Below, piece after piece: positions 17,917 through 25,755 of a stretch of DNA of 64,000 bases. Each line of letters opens with the position of its first letter. Within the stretch, counting starts at the first letter, position 1. The notes under the pieces were generated by a model. The model had not been told where the DNA came from and did not search any database. It worked only from the letters and a program-made list of their open reading frames with translations. The stretch is from Elizabethkingia sp. YR214 (GTDB lineage: Bacteria; Bacteroidota; Bacteroidia; Flavobacteriales; Weeksellaceae). The stretch spans positions 372,001 through 436,000 of the forward strand of contig NZ_QBUH01000004.1 in NCBI RefSeq assembly GCF_003058195.1, written 5' to 3'. A program made the translations under genes and the position numbers.

Positions 17917-18318
17917 TTAAATGAGTTGTTGCTTTTCAAGCTCAGCAAAGGCTATTAAAACACCGGCTACTTGTATATTTTCTCTTTTGTACTCTTCCAG
18001 ACTGAAATACTTAACGGCTTCTATTTCAGCGCCAGGCTGTATCATTTTATCCAAATGAACCAGAAAACAATCCTGCTCCATTTGTAAATGATCTTCACCG
18101 TATGCAGGAGCCGAAATATGAGTGAAAAAGTTTAGTTCTTCTACTTTTAAATGTAGATTCAGTTCTTCTTGTAGTTCCCGAATAAGGGCTTCTTTTGAGT
18201 TTTCACCGACATCTATTTTTCCGCCCGGAAGATACCAGGCTTGTTTATTTTTACTAAATGCGAGAAGTAGTTTTTTATCTTTTAATGTGATTAGTCCTGC
18301 AGTTGGAAGCTGTTTCAT
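17917..18318 (-). CDS. Nudix hydrolase (MutT-like)
   Basis: A 133-residue protein starting at ATG 18318 (MKQLPTAGLITLKDKK); an upstream in-frame TTG at 18369 would add 17 unrelated residues and is unlikely. The Nudix box is GKIDVGENSKEALI followed by RELQEELNL, matching Gx5Ex7REUxEExGU except that the last Gly is Asn. That box binds Mg2+ and hydrolyses a nucleoside diphosphate linked to another group. The substrate is unknown; small MutT-like proteins may clean up oxidised nucleotides or dinucleotides. It stands apart from its neighbours. Confidence 0.85.
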   Translation of the reverse strand: MKQLPTAGLITLKDKKLLLAFSKNKQAWYLPGGKIDVGENSKEALIRELQEELNLHLKVEELNFFTHISAPAYGEDHLQMEQDCFLVHLDKMIQPGAEIEAVKYFSLEEYKRENIQVAGVLIAFAELEKQQLI

Positions 18319-18373
18319 ATTCAATTTGTGTGAATGGTTATAGCTGTTGGTTTTAGGTGATGCTGCCAAAGAA

Positions 18374-18400
18374 AAAACCTTCCCAAATTGAGAAGGTTTT
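18374..18400 (-). terminator. rplS terminator
   Basis: AAAACCTTC/GAAGGTTTT stem with a 9-base loop and a T-run on the minus strand (18372-18377 read as TTTTTT). Confidence 0.75.
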
Positions 18401-18419
18401 ATATTGTAGTAAGCAAAGA

Positions 18420-18776
18420 TTATCTAGCGCCGTGAGCTCTATCTTTAATTCTTGCTTTCTTACCTCTAAGGTCACGGAAGTAGTAGATTCTAGCTCTTCT
18501 AACTTTACCTTTTCTGTTAACTTCAATTTTCTGAAGTGCAGGCATGTTAATAGGGAATACTCTTTCAACACCTACATCACCGCTCATTTTACGGATAGTA
18601 AAAGTTTTAGTAGCACCTGTTCCTCTTAACTGAATAACAACACCTTTAAAGAACTGAGTTCTGGTTTTGTTACCTTCCTTAATTTCGTAATACACAGTAA
18701 TGGTATCACCAGCTTTGAATTCAGGGAATTCTTTTTTTGTAATGTACTTGTCTTGTACGTACTTAATTAAATCCAT
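18420..18776 (-). CDS. rplS: 50S ribosomal protein L19
   Basis: A 118-residue basic protein of normal length for L19. KTRTQFFKGVVIQLRGTG, the segment GVGVERVFPINMP (written SGDVGVERVFPIN here) and the C-terminal RRARIYYFRDLRGKKARIKD are family hallmarks. It binds 23S rRNA near the 30S interface. The gene is transcribed alone from a well-formed promoter at 18847-18877, unlike the rpsP-trmD-rplS operon of many other bacteria. Confidence 0.97.
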   Translation of the reverse strand: MDLIKYVQDKYITKKEFPEFKAGDTITVYYEIKEGNKTRTQFFKGVVIQLRGTGATKTFTIRKMSGDVGVERVFPINMPALQKIEVNRKGKVRRARIYYFRDLRGKKARIKDRAHGAR

Positions 18777-18846
18777 TGTTAATTAAAAATAAATAATTAC
18801 ATCAAACAACATTCACGTCTATCGTCAGAGGTTGATTAACAGGTTG

Positions 18847-18877
18847 CAAATTTAGAACAATTTTTCAAATCTGCAAA
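18847..18877 (-). promoter_or_regulatory. rplS promoter (-33 and -7)
   Basis: On the minus strand TTTG (18877-18874), a 19-base spacer and TAAATTTG (18854-18847) match the Bacteroidota consensus exactly. The leader would be about 65 bases. The 346-base gap 18777-19122 also holds the GH65 control region and no other gene. Confidence 0.75.
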
Positions 18878-19025
18878 ATAAATTATAAATGATTTACAAC
18901 TACGGCGTTAAAATATATGATTTTAAAACACTGTTAAATAGTAACTTATATTTCTTTTTGTAAATGCATAATGATCCAATGCTATTACAGGAAGAAAAAA
19001 ATATGCTTTTGTTTATATAATTCTG

Positions 19026-19052
19026 TGATGGATTTTAATTTCAAATCCATCA
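19026..19052. promoter_or_regulatory. Perfect 10-bp inverted repeat upstream of the GH65 gene
   Basis: TGATGGATTT and AAATCCATCA are separated by 7 bases, 42 bases before the -7 element and 71 bases before the GH65 ATG. No T-run follows on either strand, so an operator is more likely than a terminator. Confidence 0.5.
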
Positions 19053-19093
19053 ATTTGAGCCATTTCATTATCAAAAGGCATGAGAGGTTTGTA

Positions 19094-19101
19094 TATATTT
19101 G
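19094..19101 (+). promoter_or_regulatory. -7 element for the GH65 gene
   Basis: TATATTTG fits TAnnTTTG and lies 22 bases before the ATG at 19123. No good -33 element is seen, which suits a promoter needing an activator. Confidence 0.45.
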
Positions 19102-19122
19102 TTATTATAGAACAATGATAAT

Positions 19123-21177
19123 ATGCATAATTTTTATACTATATATATAAGGATACAGATTTTACTGTTTTTTTGCTTTTGCTGTTTTTTGCATGGCCAG
19201 GATTCATGGGTTATTGAGGCTAATAATATAGATCAGAAGCATTACACCGGGATTAGTGTTTCCAACGGAATGATCGGGGTTGTTTCTTCTCCGGAACCTC
19301 TGAAAGTGAGTCAGGTAATTCTTGCAGGAGTCTATGACCAGTATGGACGTGGCAGAACCAGTAATTTTCTTTCCGGTTTCAATTTACTGGATCTTAATCT
19401 TACAATTAATAGAGAGCTTATAAACCTGAATAATATATCCAATTACAGACAGAAACTGGATATGAAAAAGGCTTCTTTTGCGGGTAGTTTTGACTATAAG
19501 GATATTGCAACAGTAGAGTATAGTTATATAGCAATAAGGAATCTTCCTAATAATGTGATGCTTAATGTAAGCATTAAAGCGAAAAAGAAGATTACTTTTG
19601 ATGCTGAAAGCGAATTAAAACTGCCTCCGGGATTTAAAGAAAATCAGCAGTTTTATAGTGAAATTGCACCGCCACATGCCAAAATTCCGCTTCTGACCTC
19701 TCTTGCTAAAAGTCCTACCGGAAGGATTACAATGGCAGCAACTAATACGTTTGTATTCCCTGAGAAACAGGACGAGCAGCCTAAACTTACCTATTATAAA
19801 AAGGATAATGAACAACATGCAATGAAGTTTTCTCGGGAGTTGCAGGCTTCCCAGGTTTATACTTTCTCGCTTGTGGGAACACTTATATCTTCTGCTCAGG
19901 TTCAGGATCCTCTTAATTATGCCGAACGCCTTAGTATATATTCTAATTTGCAGGATGTTACAAAAATAAAAGCAAAGCATGAAGCAGAGTGGGAAAAACT
20001 TTGGGAAGGAGATATTGAGATAGAGGGAGATCCGCAGGTACAGCAGGATGTACATAATATGTTATATCATTTGTACTCTTTTTCGCGTGAAGGAAGTGAT
20101 ACATCGCTATCGCCTGTAGGACTTAGTGGTGTCGGATACAATGGTCATATCTTTTGGGATACCGAGCTATTTATGTTCAAAACTTTATTGTTTTTTAAGC
20201 CTGAAATAGCTAAAAGCCTTATCGATTATCGGTTCAACAGACTGAAAGCTGCCGAAGATAATGCCAGAATATATGGTTACAAAGGAGCAATGTATCCTTG
20301 GGAAAGTGCTGTTTCGGGGGAGGAAGAAACGCCTGTATGGGCGCTAACAGGTACATATGAACATCATATTACCGGAGATATAGCTTTTGCAGCATGGCAT
20401 TATTACCTGTATACTAAGGATATACAATGGTTGAAAGAAAAAGGATGGCCTATGCTGGAAAAAACAGCAAAATTTTGGGAGAGCCGCGTGGAGAAAAAGA
20501 ATGGTAAGTATCATATTCTGAATGTGGTAGCGGCTGATGAATGGGCGGAAAATGTAGATAATAATGCCTATACCAATGCAATTGCAAAACTCAACTTTGA
20601 ATACGCAAATGAAGCAGCGAGAATATTGAAATTGCCTGTGAATAAGAACTGGGAGAATATTGCTAATAACCTGATGTTTTCGAAGTTAGAAAACGGGGTT
20701 ACAAGAGAACATGATAGTTATACCGGACAAAAAATAAAACAGGCAGATGTTAATCTGCTGGCTTATCCTTTGGGGATTATCAATTCTAAAGAGCAGATAC
20801 TAAAAGACCTATTATACTATCAAGATAAGGTTCCGCATGAAAAAACGCCTGCTATGACGAAGTCTGTTTTTGCCTTATTACATAGCAAATTAGGTAACGG
20901 AAAAGAAGCATATAAATGGTTTAAAGAATCTTATAAACCAAATCTTCTGCCTCCATTCAGGGTATTGGCAGAAACAGCAGAAGGTGATAATCCTTATTTT
21001 ATAACCGGTGCAGGTGGAACTTTACAGGCAGTAATTATGGGATTTGCAGGAGTCGATTTTGGATCGGCAGGAACAATTGTACAGACTAAAAATGCACTGC
21101 CACCACATTGGAAAAAGATTACAGTAAAAGGAATCGGAATGCAAAAACAAACTTATTCCAATACTTCTGTAAGGTAA
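19123..21177 (+). CDS. Exported glycoside hydrolase family 65 enzyme (alpha-glucoside hydrolase)
   Basis: A 684-residue protein with an N-terminal export signal (ILLFFCFCCFLHGQ). GH65 landmarks are GHIFWDTELFMFKTLLF, the active-site segment AADEWAENVDNNAYTN with general acid Glu-473, and LAETAEGDNPYFITGAGG with Glu-617 where hydrolases of the family keep a general-base Glu. Phosphorolytic members have a phosphate site there, so this is probably a hydrolase. It looks closest in type to the kojibiose hydrolase described in Flavobacterium johnsoniae; acid trehalase is an alternative. It is transcribed alone behind a palindromic candidate operator. Confidence 0.85.
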   Translation: MHNFYTIYIRIQILLFFCFCCFLHGQDSWVIEANNIDQKHYTGISVSNGMIGVVSSPEPLKVSQVILAGVYDQYGRGRTSNFLSGFNLLDLNLTINRELINLNNISNYRQKLDMKKASFAGSFDYKDIATVEYSYIAIRNLPNNVMLNVSIKAKKKITFDAESELKLPPGFKENQQFYSEIAPPHAKIPLLTSLAKSPTGRITMAATNTFVFPEKQDEQPKLTYYKKDNEQHAMKFSRELQASQVYTFSLVGTLISSAQVQDPLNYAERLSIYSNLQDVTKIKAKHEAEWEKLWEGDIEIEGDPQVQQDVHNMLYHLYSFSREGSDTSLSPVGLSGVGYNGHIFWDTELFMFKTLLFFKPEIAKSLIDYRFNRLKAAEDNARIYGYKGAMYPWESAVSGEEETPVWALTGTYEHHITGDIAFAAWHYYLYTKDIQWLKEKGWPMLEKTAKFWESRVEKKNGKYHILNVVAADEWAENVDNNAYTNAIAKLNFEYANEAARILKLPVNKNWENIANNLMFSKLENGVTREHDSYTGQKIKQADVNLLAYPLGIINSKEQILKDLLYYQDKVPHEKTPAMTKSVFALLHSKLGNGKEAYKWFKESYKPNLLPPFRVLAETAEGDNPYFITGAGGTLQAVIMGFAGVDFGSAGTIVQTKNALPPHWKKITVKGIGMQKQTYSNTSVR

Positions 21178-21240
21178 GAAAAAATCCTTTCGAAAAATCG
21201 AAAGACTATATTTGGATTTATTAATTTTTCAGACAGAATT

Positions 21241-21789
21241 TTAGGGCGTAAAAACTTCAAATTTTCCGTCCTCAAAAAAGAAAACAATTCGTTTTATAGC
21301 TCTTTCCTGATTTTCAGCACTTTGCATCGGAGCGAATATTTCCTCAATAGCTAATCGCTGAGAATCGACCGGAATGCTTTCCTCTGTACCTTTTATCGGT
21401 ATATCCGATTCTCCGGAAGATGGGGTTTCTTGCACTTCCGATTCTTCAGTTATTGGTTGGGAAAAATCGGGTGCTAAAGTGAATAAATCGAGTGGGGAAG
21501 AAGTTTCTTCCTCCTCCCCCCGAATGTTAATTTCCTCGACAGAATTATCAGTTTCTTCAGTTTCCGGAACAGCTTGTTTCGTCATATCTCCCTGTCCATC
21601 GATTAACCAGTCCCATTGTATCTCCGGAAATCTGTTTTTAATCTTTACAATAAAATCCAGAGAAGCTTTATTTCTTCCGGAAGTTATATGCGAAATGCTG
21701 GAACGAGGTACATCGATAGTGTCGGCAAATTCTGAAGGAGAATAGTCGTAATGGTCGATGATTTTTTTAATTCTGTCTGAAATTTCCAT
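21241..21789 (-). CDS. XRE-family helix-turn-helix regulator with acidic linker
   Basis: A 182-residue protein starting at ATG 21789 (MEISDRIKKIIDHYDYSPSE). The N-terminal 65 residues form a Cro/CI-type helix-turn-helix: FADTIDVPRSSISHITSGRN as recognition unit, then WLIDGQGDM. A long, E/S/P-rich, probably disordered linker (about 75-155) leads to a short conserved-looking tail (ERAIKRIVFFFEDGKFEVFTP, split here only by length). The reading frame extends 24 codons upstream without a better start. Upstream DNA holds repeated TTGTAAA/TTTACAA elements, one overlapping its own -7, suggesting autoregulation. Confidence 0.8.
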   Translation of the reverse strand: MEISDRIKKIIDHYDYSPSEFADTIDVPRSSISHITSGRNKASLDFIVKIKNRFPEIQWDWLIDGQGDMTKQAVPETEETDNSVEEINIRGEEEETSSPLDLFTLAPDFSQPITEESEVQETPSSGESDIPIKGTEESIPVDSQRLAIEEIFAPMQSAENQERAIKRIVFFFEDGKFEVFTP

Positions 21790-21791
21790 AA

Positions 21792-21919
21792 TTACAAATG
21801 TAAAACAAATTTTAGAATTGTAAAATACAAACGTAAACAAATTTAAAATATTAAAATTCATATTTGTAAACAGTAATTAAATATCTGATTTACAATATTT
21901 TATACAATTGAATTTACAA
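21792..21919. promoter_or_regulatory. Cluster of TTGTAAA/TTTACAA elements (candidate operator array)
   Basis: Elements: palindrome TTACAAATGTAA (21792-21803), palindrome TTGTAAAATACAA (21818-21830), TTGTAAA (21864-21870), TTTACAA (21889-21895) and TTTACAA (21913-21919). The first contains minus-strand TACATTTG (21802-21795), a -7 match for the XRE gene. The region is AT-rich, so some matches could be chance. Confidence 0.5.
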
Positions 21920-22612
21920 TAATCAACAATTTTAATCGCTAAACAACGAATTTTAACTCAAATTTTGGACGAAATAAAAATTCAGGATATTTTTATTTTT
22001 GCAGGACTATACTTCTACAAAATTTAAGATCTTAACTTTAACTTTAGTAAATAAGTGTAAATATACTGTAATTTAACTAGTTACGTATATGTAATAATGT
22101 GAATTTGAGATGTTAATTTTGAATAATAAACCGTTTTACAATAGAAAATTGTTGAATTTTCCAAGTATTATCAATCTGATAAGCAATATTATTGAGCTCT
22201 ATACTGCTAATTACTATTTCCTATTTCCTGTTTCATACTATAGACTTTCTCCGGATAAAACAGATTGATAAGCCCCTGTATTATGCTAATATACTTTCGA
22301 AAAGCAAAACAAGGGATATGTCTGGTGCCTAATACTCTGTATGATTGCTATAACAAACAGAATCAGCTTAACCGATACAGCCTCATAATTGGAATATGTA
22401 ATAAGAATTCAAGGCTTTAAACGGGCTTATTTTGGAAGCTTATTCAAAGCTGTATGTTCCTGTATCAATTTATGTTGTTAAATACCTGTTAAACATAGCA
22501 TACCTGTATCTCTCACAGTGCAATAGATAATCTGATATACGCTAATTGTCTACAGTATTACAGAATAATTGCAGATATTAGTATAAACGTTTAAATACGA
22601 CTGATAAATACC
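21920..22612. other. Gene-free stretch
   Basis: About 690 bases with no convincing reading frame, tRNA or terminator hairpin, and no homology I can recognise. A plus-strand TATTTTTG at 21994-22001 resembles a -7 element and could start an unannotated RNA. Base composition is slightly less AT-extreme in the second half (22240-22520), but stops occur in all frames. Confidence 0.5.
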
Positions 22613-23695
22613 TTAATGATTGATCTTTGTTCGTTTTTCGGCTGTTGAGGATGAGATTAAAGATGCAGCAATACTAACGCCTAAAATACCTAAGATAATT
22701 AGCAAGGAATGCGTTGTTTTAAAGCCCCAGTCTTCCAGTTGGTGATGAAAGATCATCTTTAATCCGATAAATGTAAGCAGGAAAGCCAGACCGGTTTTTA
22801 AATACTTGAATTTATCTACAATATTGGCCAGAAGGAAGAACATAGATCTAAGTCCTATAATGGCAAATATGTTGGAAAAGAATACAATATAGGGGTCCTT
22901 AGTTACTGAGAAAATAGCGGGGATAGAATCCACGGCAAAAATAAGATCGGTAAACTCTATGATTAACAGTACCAGAAATAAAGGTGTCATTTTTTTAATT
23001 CCGTCCACTACTACAAAGAACTTGTTTCCTTCGAATTTATTATGGACTTTAAAGTATTTATTGGCAAACTTGACTACTGGATGCTTTTCGGTATCTATAT
23101 GCTCTTCTTCTTTGCTAAAGAACATTCTGAGACCAGTAAAGACAAGAAATGCTCCAAATACGTACATAATCCACTCGAATCGACTGATAAGAGATGCTCC
23201 TACAAAGATAAAGATGAAACGCATGATAATAGCGCCCAAAATTCCCCAGATAAGTACTTTGTGGTAATTCTTTTCAGCCACCTTAAAGGATCCGAAGATG
23301 AGAAGGATTACAAAAATATTGTCGATGGATAAGGCATATTCTACAATATAGCCAGTGATATATTCCAGAGCTAGGTTCTTGTCATAAAGCTCTAAGCTGG
23401 TTTCAAAATCACCCGGGATTATCTTGACAGGGTGGTGGTGTTTGGCTATAACTTGCTGCAGCCTTTCCATACTGTCAATATTGTGTAGGTAGTGCCCGAA
23501 TTGCATTAGGAAAAAATAGAATCCAAGAGCCACACAAATAACGAATATACTCATCAGGATTGCCTGTTTCAGCGATACTGATTTGTTGTTATTTTCTTTG
23601 TTTTTGCTCTTTTTACTGAATAATCCCAGATCGATAACCAGGATTAATAATACGATGGCTAAGAAGCCTATGATAAATAAAAGTTCTCCACTCAT
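22613..23695 (-). CDS. TerC-family membrane protein (Alx/TerC)
   Basis: A 360-residue protein with about nine membrane helices. Family signatures are YIVEYALSIDNIFVILLIFG and TDLIFAVDSIPAIFSVTKDP, each with the acidic residues thought to bind a metal. A cytoplasmic K/N-rich loop (KKSKNKENNNKS) follows helix 1. TerC relatives such as Alx and YceF/MeeF export Mn2+, and others are linked to tellurite resistance; Mn2+ export is the likelier job when no other ter genes are present, as here. It is transcribed alone. Confidence 0.9.
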   Translation of the reverse strand: MSGELLFIIGFLAIVLLILVIDLGLFSKKSKNKENNNKSVSLKQAILMSIFVICVALGFYFFLMQFGHYLHNIDSMERLQQVIAKHHHPVKIIPGDFETSLELYDKNLALEYITGYIVEYALSIDNIFVILLIFGSFKVAEKNYHKVLIWGILGAIIMRFIFIFVGASLISRFEWIMYVFGAFLVFTGLRMFFSKEEEHIDTEKHPVVKFANKYFKVHNKFEGNKFFVVVDGIKKMTPLFLVLLIIEFTDLIFAVDSIPAIFSVTKDPYIVFFSNIFAIIGLRSMFFLLANIVDKFKYLKTGLAFLLTFIGLKMIFHHQLEDWGFKTTHSLLIILGILGVSIAASLISSSTAEKRTKINH

Positions 23696-23716
23696 TTTTT
23701 AGTACAATGTAATGCG

Positions 23717-23724
23717 CAAAGATA
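23717..23724 (-). promoter_or_regulatory. -7 element for the TerC gene
   Basis: Minus-strand TATCTTTG, 21 bases before the start codon, fits TAnnTTTG. No -33 element at the usual distance. Confidence 0.4.
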
Positions 23725-24022
23725 GTCTAAAAACCAATAATTTATATCGTTTTACAAATGTGAACTTAAGTTTTTTTTAAGAATTTTAAAAAGAGGGTTT
23801 GTTTAACTATTATATCCACATTTATGAATATTTGTCTTTAAAATAGGCTTAAAGTAAATATGAAAAAAGACTTTATATAAATATTTTTAAAAACTGATTG
23901 TTAGTAAGTTACATTTTTTGATTATTTTTTCGTTAACGAGAAAAGTTATCAACAGACATTTTGTCAAATCAAAGTGTTTAACAATTCTCAGATGTAAATT
24001 TTAATAAGAGATAAAAATACCC

Positions 24023-24030
24023 TAAATTTG
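24023..24030 (+). promoter_or_regulatory. -7 element for the M14 peptidase operon
   Basis: TAAATTTG lies 21 bases before the ATG at 24052 and fits the Bacteroidota -7 consensus. Confidence 0.45.
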
Positions 24031-24051
24031 GAGCAGAAAATAAAAATGTAA

Positions 24052-25158
24052 ATGGCATCAGTTTTTGAATACTTCACAAATGTAAACTTCTCAAATCGCT
24101 ATATTTTGCCTCAAAAATTATTTTCCTTCCTACAGGAAAATTACAGCGATTATATATCAGAGGTAGGTAAGTCGGTTTTAGGACAACCTGTCTATCAGTT
24201 TTCAATAGGTAACGGACCTGTTAATGTTCTGGCTTGGTCTCAGATGCATGGAAACGAATCTACTGCTACACTGGCAATGCTGGACTTGCTTTACTCGCTG
24301 GATCAGAATACTGAACTAAAAGACAGACTTTTTAGTAAAATAACATTGGATTTTATCTTTATGCTGAATCCGGATGGTTCGGAAAAATGGACCAGACGCA
24401 ATGCTTTGGATATCGATATGAACAGAGACTTTCTAAAAGAATCGAGCCCTGAGATTAAAATTCTGAAAAAGATAGCTAAAGAGAAGAAATACGATTATGC
24501 ACTAAATCTGCATGATCAGAGAACGATCTTTACAACAGACGGAGTAAACCCTGCAACTTTGTCTTTCCTGGCTCCTTCTTTCGATCAGGATAGATCACTG
24601 AATGAAAACCGAAAAAAGAGTATGGCAATTATTGCACATATTTATTCGGATCTGAAAAATAAAATGCCTGATCGTATCGGACGTTATACTGATGAATTTT
24701 ATCCAACATCAACCGGAGACAATTTTATGCTGGCAGGTATTCCTACAGTATTGTTTGAAGGTGGACACTCGGAAGATGATTACCTGAGAAAAGAAACCCG
24801 TAAATATTATACACTGGCATTGTATGATGCATTGGCAGCAATGTCTATTATTCCTGGTCAGACACTGGGCTATGAAACCTACTTCGATATTCCGGAAAAC
24901 CAGCAAACCCACTATGATCTTATTTACAGAAATGTAAAACTGAATACAGATTTCGATTGTGTATTGGATGTAGCTGTGCAGTATAAAGAGGTGATTAATG
25001 AAGGTGATGAGGAGATCTCCTTTGTTCCTTTTGTTACTGAAGTCGGAGATATAGGCAAGAAGAAAGCCTGGAAAGAAATCGATGCAACCGGAAAGAAATT
25101 TATATCAGAAAAAAAATATCCAAAGTTGGATGAAGAAGTAAACTTCAGTCTTGGGTAA
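24052..25158 (+). CDS. M14-family zinc carboxypeptidase-like protein
   Basis: A 368-residue protein with no signal peptide, so probably cytoplasmic. The zinc site is visible as His-66 and Glu-69 in QMHGNES, plus His-153 in LNLHDQ; the substrate loop LNPDGSEKWTRRNALDIDMN and probable catalytic Glu-234 in VLFEGG complete the M14 pattern. The C-terminal ~100 residues are a beta-rich domain found in bacterial members. Such proteins act on peptide or amino-acyl amide bonds; the exact substrate is unknown. Its stop overlaps the next start by one base (TAATG), so the two genes are translationally coupled. Confidence 0.85.
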   Translation: MASVFEYFTNVNFSNRYILPQKLFSFLQENYSDYISEVGKSVLGQPVYQFSIGNGPVNVLAWSQMHGNESTATLAMLDLLYSLDQNTELKDRLFSKITLDFIFMLNPDGSEKWTRRNALDIDMNRDFLKESSPEIKILKKIAKEKKYDYALNLHDQRTIFTTDGVNPATLSFLAPSFDQDRSLNENRKKSMAIIAHIYSDLKNKMPDRIGRYTDEFYPTSTGDNFMLAGIPTVLFEGGHSEDDYLRKETRKYYTLALYDALAAMSIIPGQTLGYETYFDIPENQQTHYDLIYRNVKLNTDFDCVLDVAVQYKEVINEGDEEISFVPFVTEVGDIGKKKAWKEIDATGKKFISEKKYPKLDEEVNFSLG

Positions 25159-25703
25159 TGATTATTCATATTTTGGGAGCTTCAGGTTCCGGGGTTACAA
25201 CACTGGGAAATTATATCAGTGAGAAACTAGGTTGGAAGTATCTGGATTCAGATGATTTTTTCTGGGAGAAGACAAATGTACCTTATACGGCGAAAAGAGA
25301 TCCCAAAAGCAGAGATGCAGAAATTTTAAAATTGTTAAAAAGCGGGGAGTCCATAATTTTCGGTGGGAGCTGTATCAGCTGGTCACCGGAAATTCATTCC
25401 TGTTTTGATAAAATTGTTTTTCTATTTGTACCGCCGGAGAGCAGAATGCTTAGGGTAAAGAAGCGGGAGGCGGAAAGATATGGTGAGAAAATCTTCACAG
25501 ATCCGGAGATCCAAAAGATGCATAATGACTTTATTGCGTTTTGTAAAGATTACGACGAAATGAAAGGAATTGCCAACCGTACCATAAAGGCTCACCGTAA
25601 ATGGCTGGAGAATCAGACTGTTGAAATTACTGAAATTTCGGGAGATTTTCCGACCATAGAAATCGCAGAAAAATTACTTTCCAAATGGCAGTTACTTCAT
25701 TAA
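25158..25703 (+). CDS. P-loop nucleotide kinase-like protein
   Basis: A 181-residue cytoplasmic protein with a Walker A motif at the N terminus (LGASGSGVTTLGNYI) and a beta strand ending LDSDDFFW, as in small kinases of the adenylate/shikimate kinase type. A lid-like region with basic residues (RVKKREAERYGEK) follows. The substrate is not predictable. It overlaps the M14 peptidase gene by one base and is certainly in the same operon. Confidence 0.75.
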   Translation: MIIHILGASGSGVTTLGNYISEKLGWKYLDSDDFFWEKTNVPYTAKRDPKSRDAEILKLLKSGESIIFGGSCISWSPEIHSCFDKIVFLFVPPESRMLRVKKREAERYGEKIFTDPEIQKMHNDFIAFCKDYDEMKGIANRTIKAHRKWLENQTVEITEISGDFPTIEIAEKLLSKWQLLH

Positions 25704-25728
25704 AAAGCCGTAATTTAGTGGCTTAAAA

Positions 25729-25736
25729 TAATTTTG
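25729..25736 (+). promoter_or_regulatory. -7 element for lpd
   Basis: TAATTTTG fits TAnnTTTG and lies 19 bases before the ATG at 25756. No -33 TTG is seen at 17-21 bases. Confidence 0.4.
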
Positions 25737-25755
25737 TCAATCTAAAAACTAAAAT

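Larger units (their letters stand above)
23696..24051. other. AT-rich divergent intergenic region (356 bases)
   Basis: It separates terC (minus) from the M14 peptidase gene (plus). It holds a minus-strand -7 TATCTTTG (23724-23717), a plus-strand -7 TAAATTTG (24023-24030), and TTTACAAATGTGAA at 23751-23764, which resembles the XRE-gene palindrome. I recognise no manganese (yybP-ykoY) riboswitch and no small gene. Confidence 0.45.

Noticed and set aside
18319-18369. Longer Nudix protein from an upstream TTG
   Set aside because: The added residues (AASPKTNSYNHSHKLN) do not belong to the Nudix fold, and the ATG at 18318 begins the first strand.
21181-21205. Small hairpin TTTCG/CGAAA after the GH65 gene as a terminator
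   Set aside because: Five-base stem and no T-run on either strand.
22240-22520. Possible pseudogene in the gene-free stretch
   Set aside because: Stops in every frame at short intervals and no recognisable protein fragment; left as non-coding.
23811-23955. TATATCCACA and TTATCAACA, similar to DnaA boxes, in the terC/M14 gap
   Set aside because: Only two loose matches in AT-rich DNA, with no dnaA or other origin gene nearby; not enough for an origin.
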